Source: Whalleya microplaca (taxonomy: Eukaryota; Ascomycota; Sordariomycetes; Xylariales; Xylariaceae). From it: a stretch of DNA of 64,000 nt. Under the pieces are notes generated by a model. It did no database searches. It was not told where the DNA came from and saw only the letters and a list, made by a program, of their open reading frames with translations. The DNA lies in assembly GCA_022497155.1 (NCBI GenBank), contig MU385718.1:744001-808000 (forward strand), given 5' to 3'. Below are positions 25,564 through 35,209 of this stretch, piece after piece. A program made the translations under genes and the position numbers. The first letter of the stretch is position 1. Every line of letters begins with the position of its first letter.

Positions 25564-26331
25564 CACTCTGGAATGGATGAGTTGGATGGTATCAATCATC
25601 CCACAGGGAAACAACACCTGCATGTAGCTTCAAAACAATGCGATTCTGTTGCCATAACACAAATCCGTCGCTCTTGCCGATGGTTGGTTACTAGATAAAT
25701 GCCGGGAGTAGGAAGGTGTGGTGGTGTGAGGGGAAAACCTACCTCTCTAAGGTTAGAGCTACGCGCTCGAGGAAACGCGCCACGCGCGTAATTGGCGAGT
25801 TTTTAGGTATTAATAGGAAGGGCGCGCGTGCCCGACGCGACTTCTCGCGTTTAGTGCCAGGGATGTTATGCAAGGGGATGGCCAATCAGATAGCTCAGAG
25901 TAACCAACTACCCCTCCAGCCAGTTTCCTGTTTCGGTGATGTCACCAGTTTTGACTTTGCGACTGAGTCGTGTAGTTGCGTATTCTAGCCAATGGCATGA
26001 TGCAGTTTATCAGATCTGGGCTACTTTTGGAGGTTTATAGATGTATGAGTTATTTAGATGTTGTACAAGCTTGCTGATGGTGTATCTATCTATGTCTTGG
26101 CATTAGAGTTGCGTGTACCAGACCAGATGAGTACCGTAGACTAGGCGATGAAGTATACAATGCTTTATAAACAATAAAGAATGCTGAATTGCCAGGCTTC
26201 TGAAGACTTGATGCGGCTTTGGTTACCAAGTATTGTACTTTGAAATGTCTTCGCGGTGTGGATTCCATGAATAGTCGAAATAGCAAGTTCTCTGGTCGCA
26301 AGAGCTTAGGCGCTCTGTACACGTATATTCA

Positions 26332-26409
26332 AGGCCACATAGGATGTCTCAATCACTCGGTTCTATATCTAGGCCACATAGGATGTCTCAAACACTCGGT
26401 TCTATATCT
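26332..26409. repeat. 39-bp tandem duplication, two copies
   Basis: Two adjacent 39-base units begin AGGCCACATAGG and end TTCTATATCT. They differ at a single base (CAATCAC versus CAAACAC), so the duplication is recent or maintained. Function unknown. Confidence 0.9.
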
Positions 26410-28220
26410 AGAAACACATTCTCGATGCATACCTAGGCGGAAATTCCCGTAAAAGGGAAAGAAAGACAAGACATACTAATCATCTATATGAGCAAAGCTC
26501 TAGATTCCCCTCTAGAGTTTTGTTAGGACACATGTGCCAGTTTATAAGATAGCTGTTACCAGCCCTCAGAAGTGTAAGGGCTATATCTAAAGTCTAGGCG
26601 CTCTGTTAATTTATCTTAATCGATGACATTAAGTTCACAGTAGAATCATCCCCAAGCATAACAAAGGGGATCGTTAGCTAATTTAAGACAACAGAAGTAA
26701 GTCATTGGGCCCAAATGCAGCCAACTGGCGAATAATACCGACAGAGTTCTGTCACGGTCAGGAAGGTCGGGATACAGGCCAACTACTCTATATGTCGATT
26801 TGTCGTCACGATATTGAATTTCTTATACGAAACTAAGACACAAGATACCGAAGGAAGCATAAGGCAGGTGTTCCACAAGATCTCTACGAAAGCAATAAAT
26901 GCACCAGAAGCTACTTGAGCATTGACTACGATGTATGTGAGACTAGAGGACAAGCAAGTGATTCTTAGAGGCGGCTTCGTCCATTAGACTAGTAGCCTTG
27001 TCTCGTGCACTACCTAAGAGTTGCCGCGTTCTCTTTCACTCTAGTCACTGCTTACTGATAATTTGTCAGAATGCATGTGTTCCGTGGCTCTACATCGACT
27101 ATCCTCTGTATAAGTATAGTGACTATAGGCGTGGGTCAACTGGCCTACAGGAGAGTGAAAACTCGAGTTTTCGATCAACATTCTTCTCAGGTTTTTGTAT
27201 TGTATACTTGCGACTATGAGATTTAAGACGATTTTTATCTGAAGGTGAAGTTTGCTAACCAATAATATGATCAATACCAATAAGCAGTGGTTGTCCATAA
27301 GACAAAAAACTTTTACTGAGACTTTTACTTGTGTGACCTCGTTGAGTTTTCTCTCGTTTACTGATAGGATATCACATAACATTCCGTATATCGAAATTAG
27401 AGAGACCTTTATACAAGCCTAGTCGTCTCTAGCCGTCTAGAGTACTACCCATGACATTCTTTCATGCATGGTAAGCTGTGTGTATCTCTGTATGCGCAAT
27501 AGCTAGATATACAAGCAACCGAAACTACAACTCGAGTACGAGCAGCTGAAAATTGAGCATATGAAATATAGTGCACCCTTATGTATGCACCTAAGAGATG
27601 TCGCTTTTTTCTTCGCTCATTGTTACGACTCAGCCAAATCATTCCTACCGACATCATCGCATCGAGAGAAGTTGCAGACAAGTAAATAAACTTAACATAA
27701 CTTTTAATTCGGTCGGTCACACTCGACGAGCTACTATCATCTTCCTCCTAGCTTGTAAGATTGTACTAGCTAGCTCATATATTCGAGGCCATATCTGCCC
27801 TCTACGCGCGATGCGCAAGACTATCCTCCATCCATCGTGGATTGGGGTTTGGGATATCAACCGCATACCCATACACACAAAACAAAATATTCCATCTTGA
27901 GCGTGCCATCATTGTTCATATCCCTGGCTGGTATCATATAAGCGAGCGTGAGTATCATCCGATTGTACGAAAATGCGTGTCCCGGGAAACGCCAGATCGC
28001 CCGCTACCCCCCTTTTGCGGTATCTGTATGCCAATAAAAAAAATCGAACCGAACCAAAATAAGATCAAGCACCCAACGCTCACCATGCCTCATCCCACTT
28101 TGGTATCAAATGCACATCCATCTCGTCCTATCCTGTCCCGCCGTATCCTCGTTCGCTCGTTCACTCGCTTGCATAGATAAATGCACGCATGATCCGCGAA
28201 CGAGAGAGGCACCCGATACC

Positions 28221-30206
28221 TCATAAAGCCTTACCCACGCTCCCCTCACTCTGGCGACTCTGTCTCCTCCCTTCTATACCAGAGCTTGCCCTACTGACTG
28301 GACTCGGCGTCCACCTAGCAGCCGGTCCGACGTCCGGACCCGGATCGCTCCAGTCGCCCATGCTCACGCCGCTCGAGTACTTCGACGAGTAGCTCTCGGA
28401 CCGGAGGTGAGCCTGCCGGGGTGTATTAAGAGGCCCCCTATTGCTCCTGTTGCTTCTCGTGCTTGCGCCTCTCGTCAAGCCGCCCGTCAAGATGTTCTCG
28501 CTGCTGCTGCTACCCTGCAGCAGCTCCGGCCGGTCCAGGTCGAAGGGGTCGGAGCGGAACTTGTGGCGCCGCGTGCCGAAGGACTCGACGCTCGCGCCGG
28601 ACTCGCGGTATATTATGCTCTCGCCGGGGCGGCCAATGCTATTCACACTGTAGCCGCGGGAGCGCCGGATCTCGCGCACGTATCCTCCCGCCGCCGCCGC
28701 GGGCGCCGGATTCGCGGGGCCGGCGATGGCGTTGGCGTCCGAAAACGGGTTCGTCGGCGAAGAGACGGTCAGGGGCATGGGCTTGGCCGACCCGTGGTCC
28801 ATGGCATTCTGGTCGGAGAAGGGGTTCGCGTTGTCGAAGCTGAGGCCCAGACCACCGAGGAAGTGCCCCTCGTTACCTAGCGATATCGACCGCCGCCGGG
28901 GTTTCTCGCTGATGCTGCGACTGCTGCCTCGGCCTCGGCCCCTCGCCGCTTCGCGCTCTAGTTGCTTGTCGTCCATGCTCAGGAGCGTGAGGAAGTCCGG
29001 CTGCTGAGAGCCCAACATGGGCGCACTGCTGTCATCCTTCATCTTGTGCGGGGCGGGGAGCGGGGAGTCGACCGCGCGGCTGTTTCTGGCCTCGCTGCGC
29101 AGGCGCCAGTTGAAATCCGCATCCTCGGTGAGCCGGTCCCACCAGTCGACGAAGCGGCCTTTTCCGGTCTGCGTTGGTCCGCCACCCGGGGCCTCCCTCG
29201 GCCTCGAGTTGGACCGGCTAGGCGGAGAGCTCGGCGGGCCAAATTGCGAGTTTCCGCGGTCGAGATTGACGCTCGGGCTCGGGCTGGCGCTGCGGGTTAC
29301 GAGGTCGTTGACGCGGCCGCGCAGTCTCCTGTATTTCGCGCCGATGGCCGCGCCCAGCTTCACGGGGAGCGATGTCGGTCCCAGGGAGGACCGGTTGATG
29401 ATGTAAGGGCCGCCCTTTTCGTCGCCTCGGTAGTTAGGGTCCGAGGAAAGCGGCGTCAGCAGCGTGCTCCTTCGCTTCTTCATTGATCTCTTCCGCCAAT
29501 ACCAGATGAGGAACGCAATGAGCGCGAGGAATACAACACCTCCGACGACTCCGCCCGCCACTACTACAGTAGTTGACGTATTGACGGCGTTAGCGGTGAC
29601 CGCTTGGTTGGTGTCTGATAACTCTGCTCCACTAGACTCAGACCCGAGAGATGACCCGGTGGGCTCTGGCGTTGGTAATATTGAAGTGATGTCTCCAGCT
29701 GCGCCGTCAGTCGTAGCCGATGAGATGGATATATCAGTCGACGAAGTCGTTTCTGTTGCCGAACTACCTACAGGTTGCTCGTCCGTACTCTGTATCTCTG
29801 CTCCACCAGGAGCAGCTGATGGCGGAGAGACGGGATCACTGGTAGTAGCTTCTGCCGGTTGCTGGCTTTCTGTAGGGGTGTCAGCGGGAGGCGTCGTAGT
29901 TATCGTTGCGCTTGTTGTGGTCTCTTCTATTATGCTCGTCGTACTGATAGAAGAGCCAGGCTGTATCGGATTTAAGATTGGTCCAGGAGGAGTTGTTTGT
30001 ACCGTAGCCGAGGATGTTGTCGATGTTGTTGATGTAGACGAGGATGATGTTGAAATTGACGTCGAGGTTGATGAGCTCGAAGTTGAGCTCGAAGTCGATG
30101 ACTGCGATGACTGTGATGTTTGAGTCGAGTCTCCTTCGCGCGCTATGTTTCGCACTGCTGTACATTCCCCCCTACCAGGCAAGTTTGTAATAAATGCCGT
30201 CGCCAT
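28221..30206 (-). CDS. Single-pass Ser/Thr-rich membrane protein, unknown function
   Basis: An intronless 661-codon frame from the ATG at 30206. Residues 25-210 are almost entirely Ser/Thr with Pro and Glu, a typical heavily O-mannosylated extracellular stalk. One membrane helix follows at about 213-236 (VVVAGGVVGGVVFLALIAFL), then a stop-transfer run WYWRKRSMKKRRS. The 425-residue cytosolic tail is disordered and rich in Arg/Ser with repeated NPFSD motifs (NANPFSDQNAMD, TNPFSDANAIA) that recall adaptor-binding NPF sites. The layout resembles wall-stress sensors (Mid2/WSC-like), but there is no clear signal peptide and no WSC Cys domain. A missing upstream exon encoding the true N-terminus is possible. 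It lies at the end of the housekeeping block, divergent from the first cluster regulator. Confidence 0.75.
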   Translation of the reverse strand: MATAFITNLPGRGECTAVRNIAREGDSTQTSQSSQSSTSSSTSSSSTSTSISTSSSSTSTTSTTSSATVQTTPPGPILNPIQPGSSISTTSIIEETTTSATITTTPPADTPTESQQPAEATTSDPVSPPSAAPGGAEIQSTDEQPVGSSATETTSSTDISISSATTDGAAGDITSILPTPEPTGSSLGSESSGAELSDTNQAVTANAVNTSTTVVVAGGVVGGVVFLALIAFLIWYWRKRSMKKRRSTLLTPLSSDPNYRGDEKGGPYIINRSSLGPTSLPVKLGAAIGAKYRRLRGRVNDLVTRSASPSPSVNLDRGNSQFGPPSSPPSRSNSRPREAPGGGPTQTGKGRFVDWWDRLTEDADFNWRLRSEARNSRAVDSPLPAPHKMKDDSSAPMLGSQQPDFLTLLSMDDKQLEREAARGRGRGSSRSISEKPRRRSISLGNEGHFLGGLGLSFDNANPFSDQNAMDHGSAKPMPLTVSSPTNPFSDANAIAGPANPAPAAAAGGYVREIRRSRGYSVNSIGRPGESIIYRESGASVESFGTRRHKFRSDPFDLDRPELLQGSSSSENILTGGLTRGASTRSNRSNRGPLNTPRQAHLRSESYSSKYSSGVSMGDWSDPGPDVGPAARWTPSPVSRASSGIEGRRQSRQSEGSVGKAL

Positions 30207-31649
30207 GGCGGTGAACCATTAATATTGGGCGATTCCAGTCGCAGAAGCAGATAAAACGTCGTTATTGTCGCTTCAAGCAACTAAAATATGAACAAGAAAG
30301 GTATTGAAAAGGAAAAGAAATGGAAGGCCGTTTCGGCCTGGCTGAGTTCACAAGATCATTAATCAGGATTTGCGAAAGAGATAGCAAGAAAGTAAACTCC
30401 TATTCCATTTGAAAATGGAGAATTGAATACGGCTAAATGCGTTAAGCACCAAGAAACTGGCGAAAGTGTCACGATGTAGAAGCAGAGAAGACAAGAAGAG
30501 AGTTTGACTTGATGTGTTCATCAAGCGACCAAGACACTGAGAGATGTTCAATCGCTACGAAAAGCAGCCGAGCAAGCTAAACCAGGACAAGCGCTGAGAT
30601 ACTACCTCGAGGGTGTAATAGACTTATGGCATGGGTTTGCACGGTCTCTACTTGCTGTCGCAGTATTATTGAATCCTGTTTGATGGTAGTATATCGCACG
30701 ACGGGATTGGCTGTGGGAGCATGGAGACGTCGTTCGAGAAACAAAGAGGCGCAGACAGGGGTAATCGAAAGGGAGCCGGTAGCCTCAGAAATCGCCGGGA
30801 TCAACTGTTCTGTGACAGACCTGAAGCAGCTTTCCCCTCAGCCGCGTCGATAGTTGCTTGGCAATCTTCAACCATGATTCCTGAATTCTGAAATACATTA
30901 TAATTATCGACAGGTTGCTTGAGATAAACCCCAAGTTTCTGCCATTTAATCAGTGACGATGTCTATTTTTAGCGATATACACGGATCTTTTTCATCTTGA
31001 ACATATTCAATTTTTCGACATAGGGGTTGAAAGAAGTATATTGAGGGGAGAATAAGTCGTCGCGCTTTGCCTTTTGACAACAGTCTCAATGATTGTCCGA
31101 GTCGATCGGATTTCAATACAAGATAGCAGCGGTGGGTATGGGATAGTTCGGGTATCAATCGCCCGCTCGTTTAAACGTTAGATCTACACACGGAAACGAT
31201 CTTTTACCAGCCGAGATCCGATGAATGATGTACATCCAGGTATCATTCGTTCTGACAATATCATTAATAATAGTAGGCTCTGAAATAAAGTATTTGGCAT
31301 GAGCGGTTCGAATCCACTTCTATGAAGCGCTCTACTGCCTTATCTTTAGCCTCTTCTGAACTGACGGATACATATATATATTCTTCGCAACCACCTATGC
31401 GTGTTTAAAGAGGCCTCTTGATAGATAGAGTTGGAGGACCGGTCCATCCGCCGGGCGTTATCGGCCACTTGGCAGTTGCTTTCACTTGGTATTATAGTCA
31501 TTAGTAATCCAATAACTTATTTGGCTTTGCTTAGTCGCCGTTCATGCTCTTAGATTCAATTAACTAAGTTAGCCTAGATACTTTAATGGGTATATCTCAC
31601 GTTCCTAAGCCCTTTCTCAGCGAGACTTAAGACCTTTCGCTTTATTGTC
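30207..31649. other. Divergent promoter region at the cluster's left border
   Basis: This 1.4-kb spacer separates the Ser/Thr-rich membrane protein (-) from the Zn2Cys6 regulator (+). It marks the change from the conserved block to the putative metabolite cluster. An ACATATATATATTC element lies near 31368-31381, roughly 270 nt before the regulator ATG. No gene was seen. Confidence 0.4.
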
Positions 31650-33572
31650 ATGTTCTACACATTTACGTCTACACCCACGTCCGGTGGCCAACGTAACCCC
31701 AAGCGGCTCAAAGTGAGCCGGGCTTGTAACTACTGCCGAAAATATAGAGTGCGATGCGACGCTGAATCACCATGTTCGCGCTGTGTGGCCAACAACATCG
31801 AGTGTGTGGTTGAGCCTCCAAGCCGCCCGGACTCCGAGAGCTCTCGATACCCGCCTAATGAACCATTGTCTACCCGAACCACCGTGGTCCCTTCCGCCGC
31901 GTCTACTATCGCAGCAAGTCCGGTCTCGTCAAAGCCAGAGGAGATGGATTCAACGGTCGGCTTCATGACCAAAATCAGTACTTTCTGCTCCGCCATTTCG
32001 CAGCTATCATCCGACTCCTTGGATGATTCGCCACCACCCTACTCATTATCTGATCGTCTACCTGAGGCAGGTAAAGGGTCCCCCATTGTGCTTTCGAAAT
32101 CTCAGGTGACACATATATTAGACGTATACTGGACACGATGTCATCCTTTCGCCCCAGTCCTTAGCCGTCCCGAGGTTGACGCTGTTTGCCAAAATCTATG
32201 GGCACCTGATGGCTCTGAGCTGCAAAACGCACCATTGATAGATGGCATAATTGCCCTTTGCCTTCGTCACCTCCACGGCTTGGGGTTGAATCGCCGTCTG
32301 CTGGGCCTGTACTGGGAGCAAGATCCTTCTCTTGCCTTCTTCCAGCGCTGTCTTGCAGCGTCGAGCCAGTACATCGCGTTCGCCGAGCCGTCCCTGGATC
32401 TTGTGCAGTGCTATGTTCTCATGACTCTGTACCTACTTGATGCCGGCCAACATCAACCGGCCTATAGTATTGCTGGGTTAGCTTTGCGCTTCGCTCATGT
32501 GCTCAAGCTTCACCAGGGACTTCCCGACACCGATCCGAACTTTCTGCTGGCCTGCCGCATCTGGTGGACCGTTGTCCATCTCGATTTTCGATGTTCCAGG
32601 CTGCTGGGACGCCCCGTTGGAGTACAGCTCGCTGAGATCACCTGTTCATTGCCGGATACCGATGGTTTTACTTACCATGCTCGAGCGGCTATCCTTACTA
32701 AGACCACGCTGACGGTGATGGAGAACCTATCGCGACATCTGACAAACCCTCACGAGGATCGCATAGTACAGGTTGAATCGCGCGCATCCGCCCTCTCTGC
32801 TGAAGTTTACCGCCTGTGGGAATGGCGCGACCGTCATCTGCGTCCAGCCATCCGACGTCCGCTGCATGTGGATTCTAAAGGGTCTCATGACTGGATCGTA
32901 GCGGCCGCTGACGCTAGTCCGTTACAGCTACTACAAGATGTCTTACTGGAGTTGCAGTATTACGATGAGATTATTGGGCTGCATCGTCCGTTCGTCTGCT
33001 TCCCGAATAAGTCATTGATACCGCAACGCAGTCCCCAGGCAGACGCACACGCGACGACGGCACTACACCACGCAATGGCTACCGTGGATCTAGCCCATCG
33101 CATTATGTCTACCACGGATGTACTCTTCGGGCGCAGTGAGGTTTATCAATGGCAGTGGAATGCCTTGCTTACCATGGTAGGCTTCCTCATGGCACATCCG
33201 CTTTGTCCCTACGCTCCTCTAGCCCGCCACCACGCTCAGCTCGCCCTCGAAATTTTTAGCGCTGCCGATTCGAGAAATACTGCAGCCGTTCGGGCAGCGG
33301 CTTTGACCCGCTCCCTCTGCGCTAAGGTAGACAGCCTTGTGCAGATGGTGAAGTCGGTCGGCCACCAGCCTACTGCCGAGACACAAGCTAGCAGTGCATG
33401 GGACATTTCAAACACTTCCACCGATCTGTCACACTCAACTAGCGATGCGCTCTGGTCGTGGACGGATATGATCAACCCAGATATGTGGACGGCTTATAGT
33501 AACGAGATCAATGATGTCTTTGCCGATTTTCCTGATCTACCCTTTGCCAATGATGATTTTCCTCAGGGGTGA
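31650..33572 (+). CDS. Zn2Cys6 transcription factor with fungal_trans middle homology region
   Basis: A single 640-residue frame. The binuclear zinc cluster is complete: Cys26, Cys29, Cys36, Cys42, Cys45 and Cys52 in CX2CX6CX5CX2CX6C spacing (ACNYCRKYRVRC...), preceded by a basic RNPKRLKVSR. After a Ser/Pro-rich linker, the fungal-specific transcription factor domain begins near residue 150 (HILDVYWTRCHPFAPVLSRP) and carries the RIWWTVVHLDFRCSRLLGRP motif typical of that domain. The acidic C-terminus (INDVFADFPDLPFANDDFP) could activate transcription. It is the leftmost plausible cluster member and points toward the ABC transporter gene. It may be the pathway regulator or a neighbour; the second, AflR-like regulator at the other end makes the division of labour unclear. 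No introns are needed, which is somewhat unusual for this class. Confidence 0.88.
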   Translation: MFYTFTSTPTSGGQRNPKRLKVSRACNYCRKYRVRCDAESPCSRCVANNIECVVEPPSRPDSESSRYPPNEPLSTRTTVVPSAASTIAASPVSSKPEEMDSTVGFMTKISTFCSAISQLSSDSLDDSPPPYSLSDRLPEAGKGSPIVLSKSQVTHILDVYWTRCHPFAPVLSRPEVDAVCQNLWAPDGSELQNAPLIDGIIALCLRHLHGLGLNRRLLGLYWEQDPSLAFFQRCLAASSQYIAFAEPSLDLVQCYVLMTLYLLDAGQHQPAYSIAGLALRFAHVLKLHQGLPDTDPNFLLACRIWWTVVHLDFRCSRLLGRPVGVQLAEITCSLPDTDGFTYHARAAILTKTTLTVMENLSRHLTNPHEDRIVQVESRASALSAEVYRLWEWRDRHLRPAIRRPLHVDSKGSHDWIVAAADASPLQLLQDVLLELQYYDEIIGLHRPFVCFPNKSLIPQRSPQADAHATTALHHAMATVDLAHRIMSTTDVLFGRSEVYQWQWNALLTMVGFLMAHPLCPYAPLARHHAQLALEIFSAADSRNTAAVRAAALTRSLCAKVDSLVQMVKSVGHQPTAETQASSAWDISNTSTDLSHSTSDALWSWTDMINPDMWTAYSNEINDVFADFPDLPFANDDFPQG

Positions 33573-33610
33573 TTACTCATGGGCTGTATCAGCTTCAAGA
33601 AACATTATAT

Positions 33611-33979
33611 TCAGATCGTACATGATGTTTCATCGGCATATTTGCGACGAAATAATAGATTCCTAGTCCTATTATTAATCTCCTCCTTAGTCTTGAACCC
33701 CACCACGTCCTGACTGGCGACTATATACCGAAACATCGTTACCGCGCCGACGAGGCTCATAATACGTGATAGACCAGGAGGCAGCAGAATATAAGCCATT
33801 TTCCATGTGAGGCGACAGGGACGAGGCTTGCAGGTATCTTTTACATATGGCTTAGGTAACTGCGTCAGAGGTGGCATCGATTTCTTGGTATCCCAGTTGA
33901 TGGCGCACACCGCCAGATTTGAGTTCTTGGCACACATGGTCTCCGTCAATCTCAGGTTAATAATTTGACCGCTGACATT
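33611..33979 (-). other. Unrecognised open segment, possible exon or gene remnant
   Basis: A 122-codon open stretch runs opposite to the regulator. It begins after a possible acceptor (CTAAGCAG) with NVSGQIINLRLTETMCAKNS and includes a hydrophobic patch (MAYILLPPGLSRIMSLVGAV). The composition looks protein-like, with Cys pairs and Pro turns. I cannot identify a family or a convincing upstream exon with an ATG and signal. It may be the 3' exon of a small membrane or secreted protein gene, or a fragment left by rearrangement. Confidence 0.25.
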
Positions 33980-35209
33980 CTGCTTAGATTATATTATGGC
34001 ATGAAGCTGATGTTGACCTAACATTGGCTATCGTTCGAGGCTAAGCAGGAGTGTGTCTGTCAGCGTGAGACTGGTATTCCCGCTTAGTAGATATATACTT
34101 GACTGGTATATACGGCCCAGTAAGCATCTCCAACAAAAGCTTTTGATATCACACCGGCATTGCTGTAGCAATCAGTGTTGAGTATGATCCGCCACTACGA
34201 GAAAGGGACTGAAAGGAACATATCTTGTACCATGACTATTTCGTGAGACGACTAACTTTGCACACCGTCAGACACTGATGTGCTCTCAATCTGTTGCATA
34301 TGACGCCTTTTGCTTACAAACCAGGTCAAGTGATAAGAGATACCATCAAGCATATCTATAGAAAGACCGGGCAGATGGGTCTAGAGCATATCGAGCACCG
34401 TATAAAATATCTTAGTAGCAATATAAAATTTCTGATAGTATTCAATAAACTATATTCAGATTCACTCAGAAACTTTCAAGCACTCCCCAGGATGACTGTC
34501 TTCTGCGGGTATAATATCAACCGAAAGCAGCTGAAAGTCCCGGCTAGGGGCTTAGCTGAAATATAACTGTTCTAGTAGAACAGATCATCTTTATTCTAGG
34601 AAATCCATAGTTTGTCTAATGGCATGTCCTGCTCATATGAAAAGCCAGCTATGCAATTAATGATTCCCTTCCACTAGAGGTTTGGGAGGTGTTTCAATCA
34701 CAACGATTCCGGCTCCAAAAGGGGAATGCTCCTCTTGGTTAGCTTCCGGTGAGTTGTAGACCTCGTAGTCCAATCAGGTCGGCATCCTTGATCCACTTTC
34801 CTCTTTTGGTAATCACTCTCATTCCCCTCTTGCCCCTGTCAAGCTGCTGTTCAGAATGATGCCAAGTGATAAATATGCTTTCGTCAGAAGCAAAGCTGTC
34901 CATCTTCTGCTAGGAGGCGATTCTATAATCCGATATTTATAAGAAAAGAATCCTATGCTTATTGGTGCTGTGGGGGCTTTAGATTAACGGACATCCTTAT
35001 TACTAATGTAGGTACAGTTCTTGAAGGGGATAAACGATAGTAAACAATGAAAAGTTTATATAGGATACGGGATCGCCGAGGTTATATATAGCCTTATTAA
35101 TAAATTCTGTCAAGATATTCAAAGGGAAACAGCTTCTATATCATAAACCGAAGCTCTTGAAGTACGACACTTTCGTGGTGCTCTTCCAGGCAAGCAACAT
35201 ATCGTCTTA
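33980..35209. other. Upstream region of the ABC transporter gene
   Basis: This is the promoter region of the ABCG transporter. A TTATATATA element at 35082-35090 lies about 120 nt before its ATG. A TCG-N5-CGA palindrome lies at 34241-34251. The remainder is AT-rich with no supported gene. Confidence 0.4.
34241..34251. promoter_or_regulatory. AflR-type palindrome TCG(N5)CGA upstream of the ABC gene
   Basis: TCGTGAGACGA matches the consensus reported for AflR-class regulators. It lies about 960 nt upstream of the ABC transporter ATG, and an AflR-like gene is present in the same locus. The motif is short enough to occur by chance every few kilobases, so this is a candidate only. Confidence 0.3.

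Larger units (their letters stand above)
25145..28220. other. Gene-poor 3-kb spacer between convergent genes
   Basis: This lies between the 3' ends of the Whi5/Nrm1-like gene (+) and the Ser/Thr-rich membrane protein gene (-). It contains an ATGG microsatellite (25541-25563) and a 39-bp tandem duplication (26332-26409). No frame shows family resemblance. Confidence 0.4.

Noticed and set aside
29464..30123. A 219-codon open frame on the + strand, Val/Asp-rich
   Set aside because: It is the complement of the Ser/Thr-rich stalk of the membrane protein gene; no independent domain or splice support.
31305..31315. GGTTCGAATCC, resembling the T arm of a tRNA
   Set aside because: The T stem pairs only four of five bases and no matching acceptor, D or anticodon stems are found upstream.
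34294..34566. A 90-codon ATG-started frame in the ABC promoter region
   Set aside because: Its composition fits AT-rich non-coding DNA, and no motif, signal peptide or splice context supports it.
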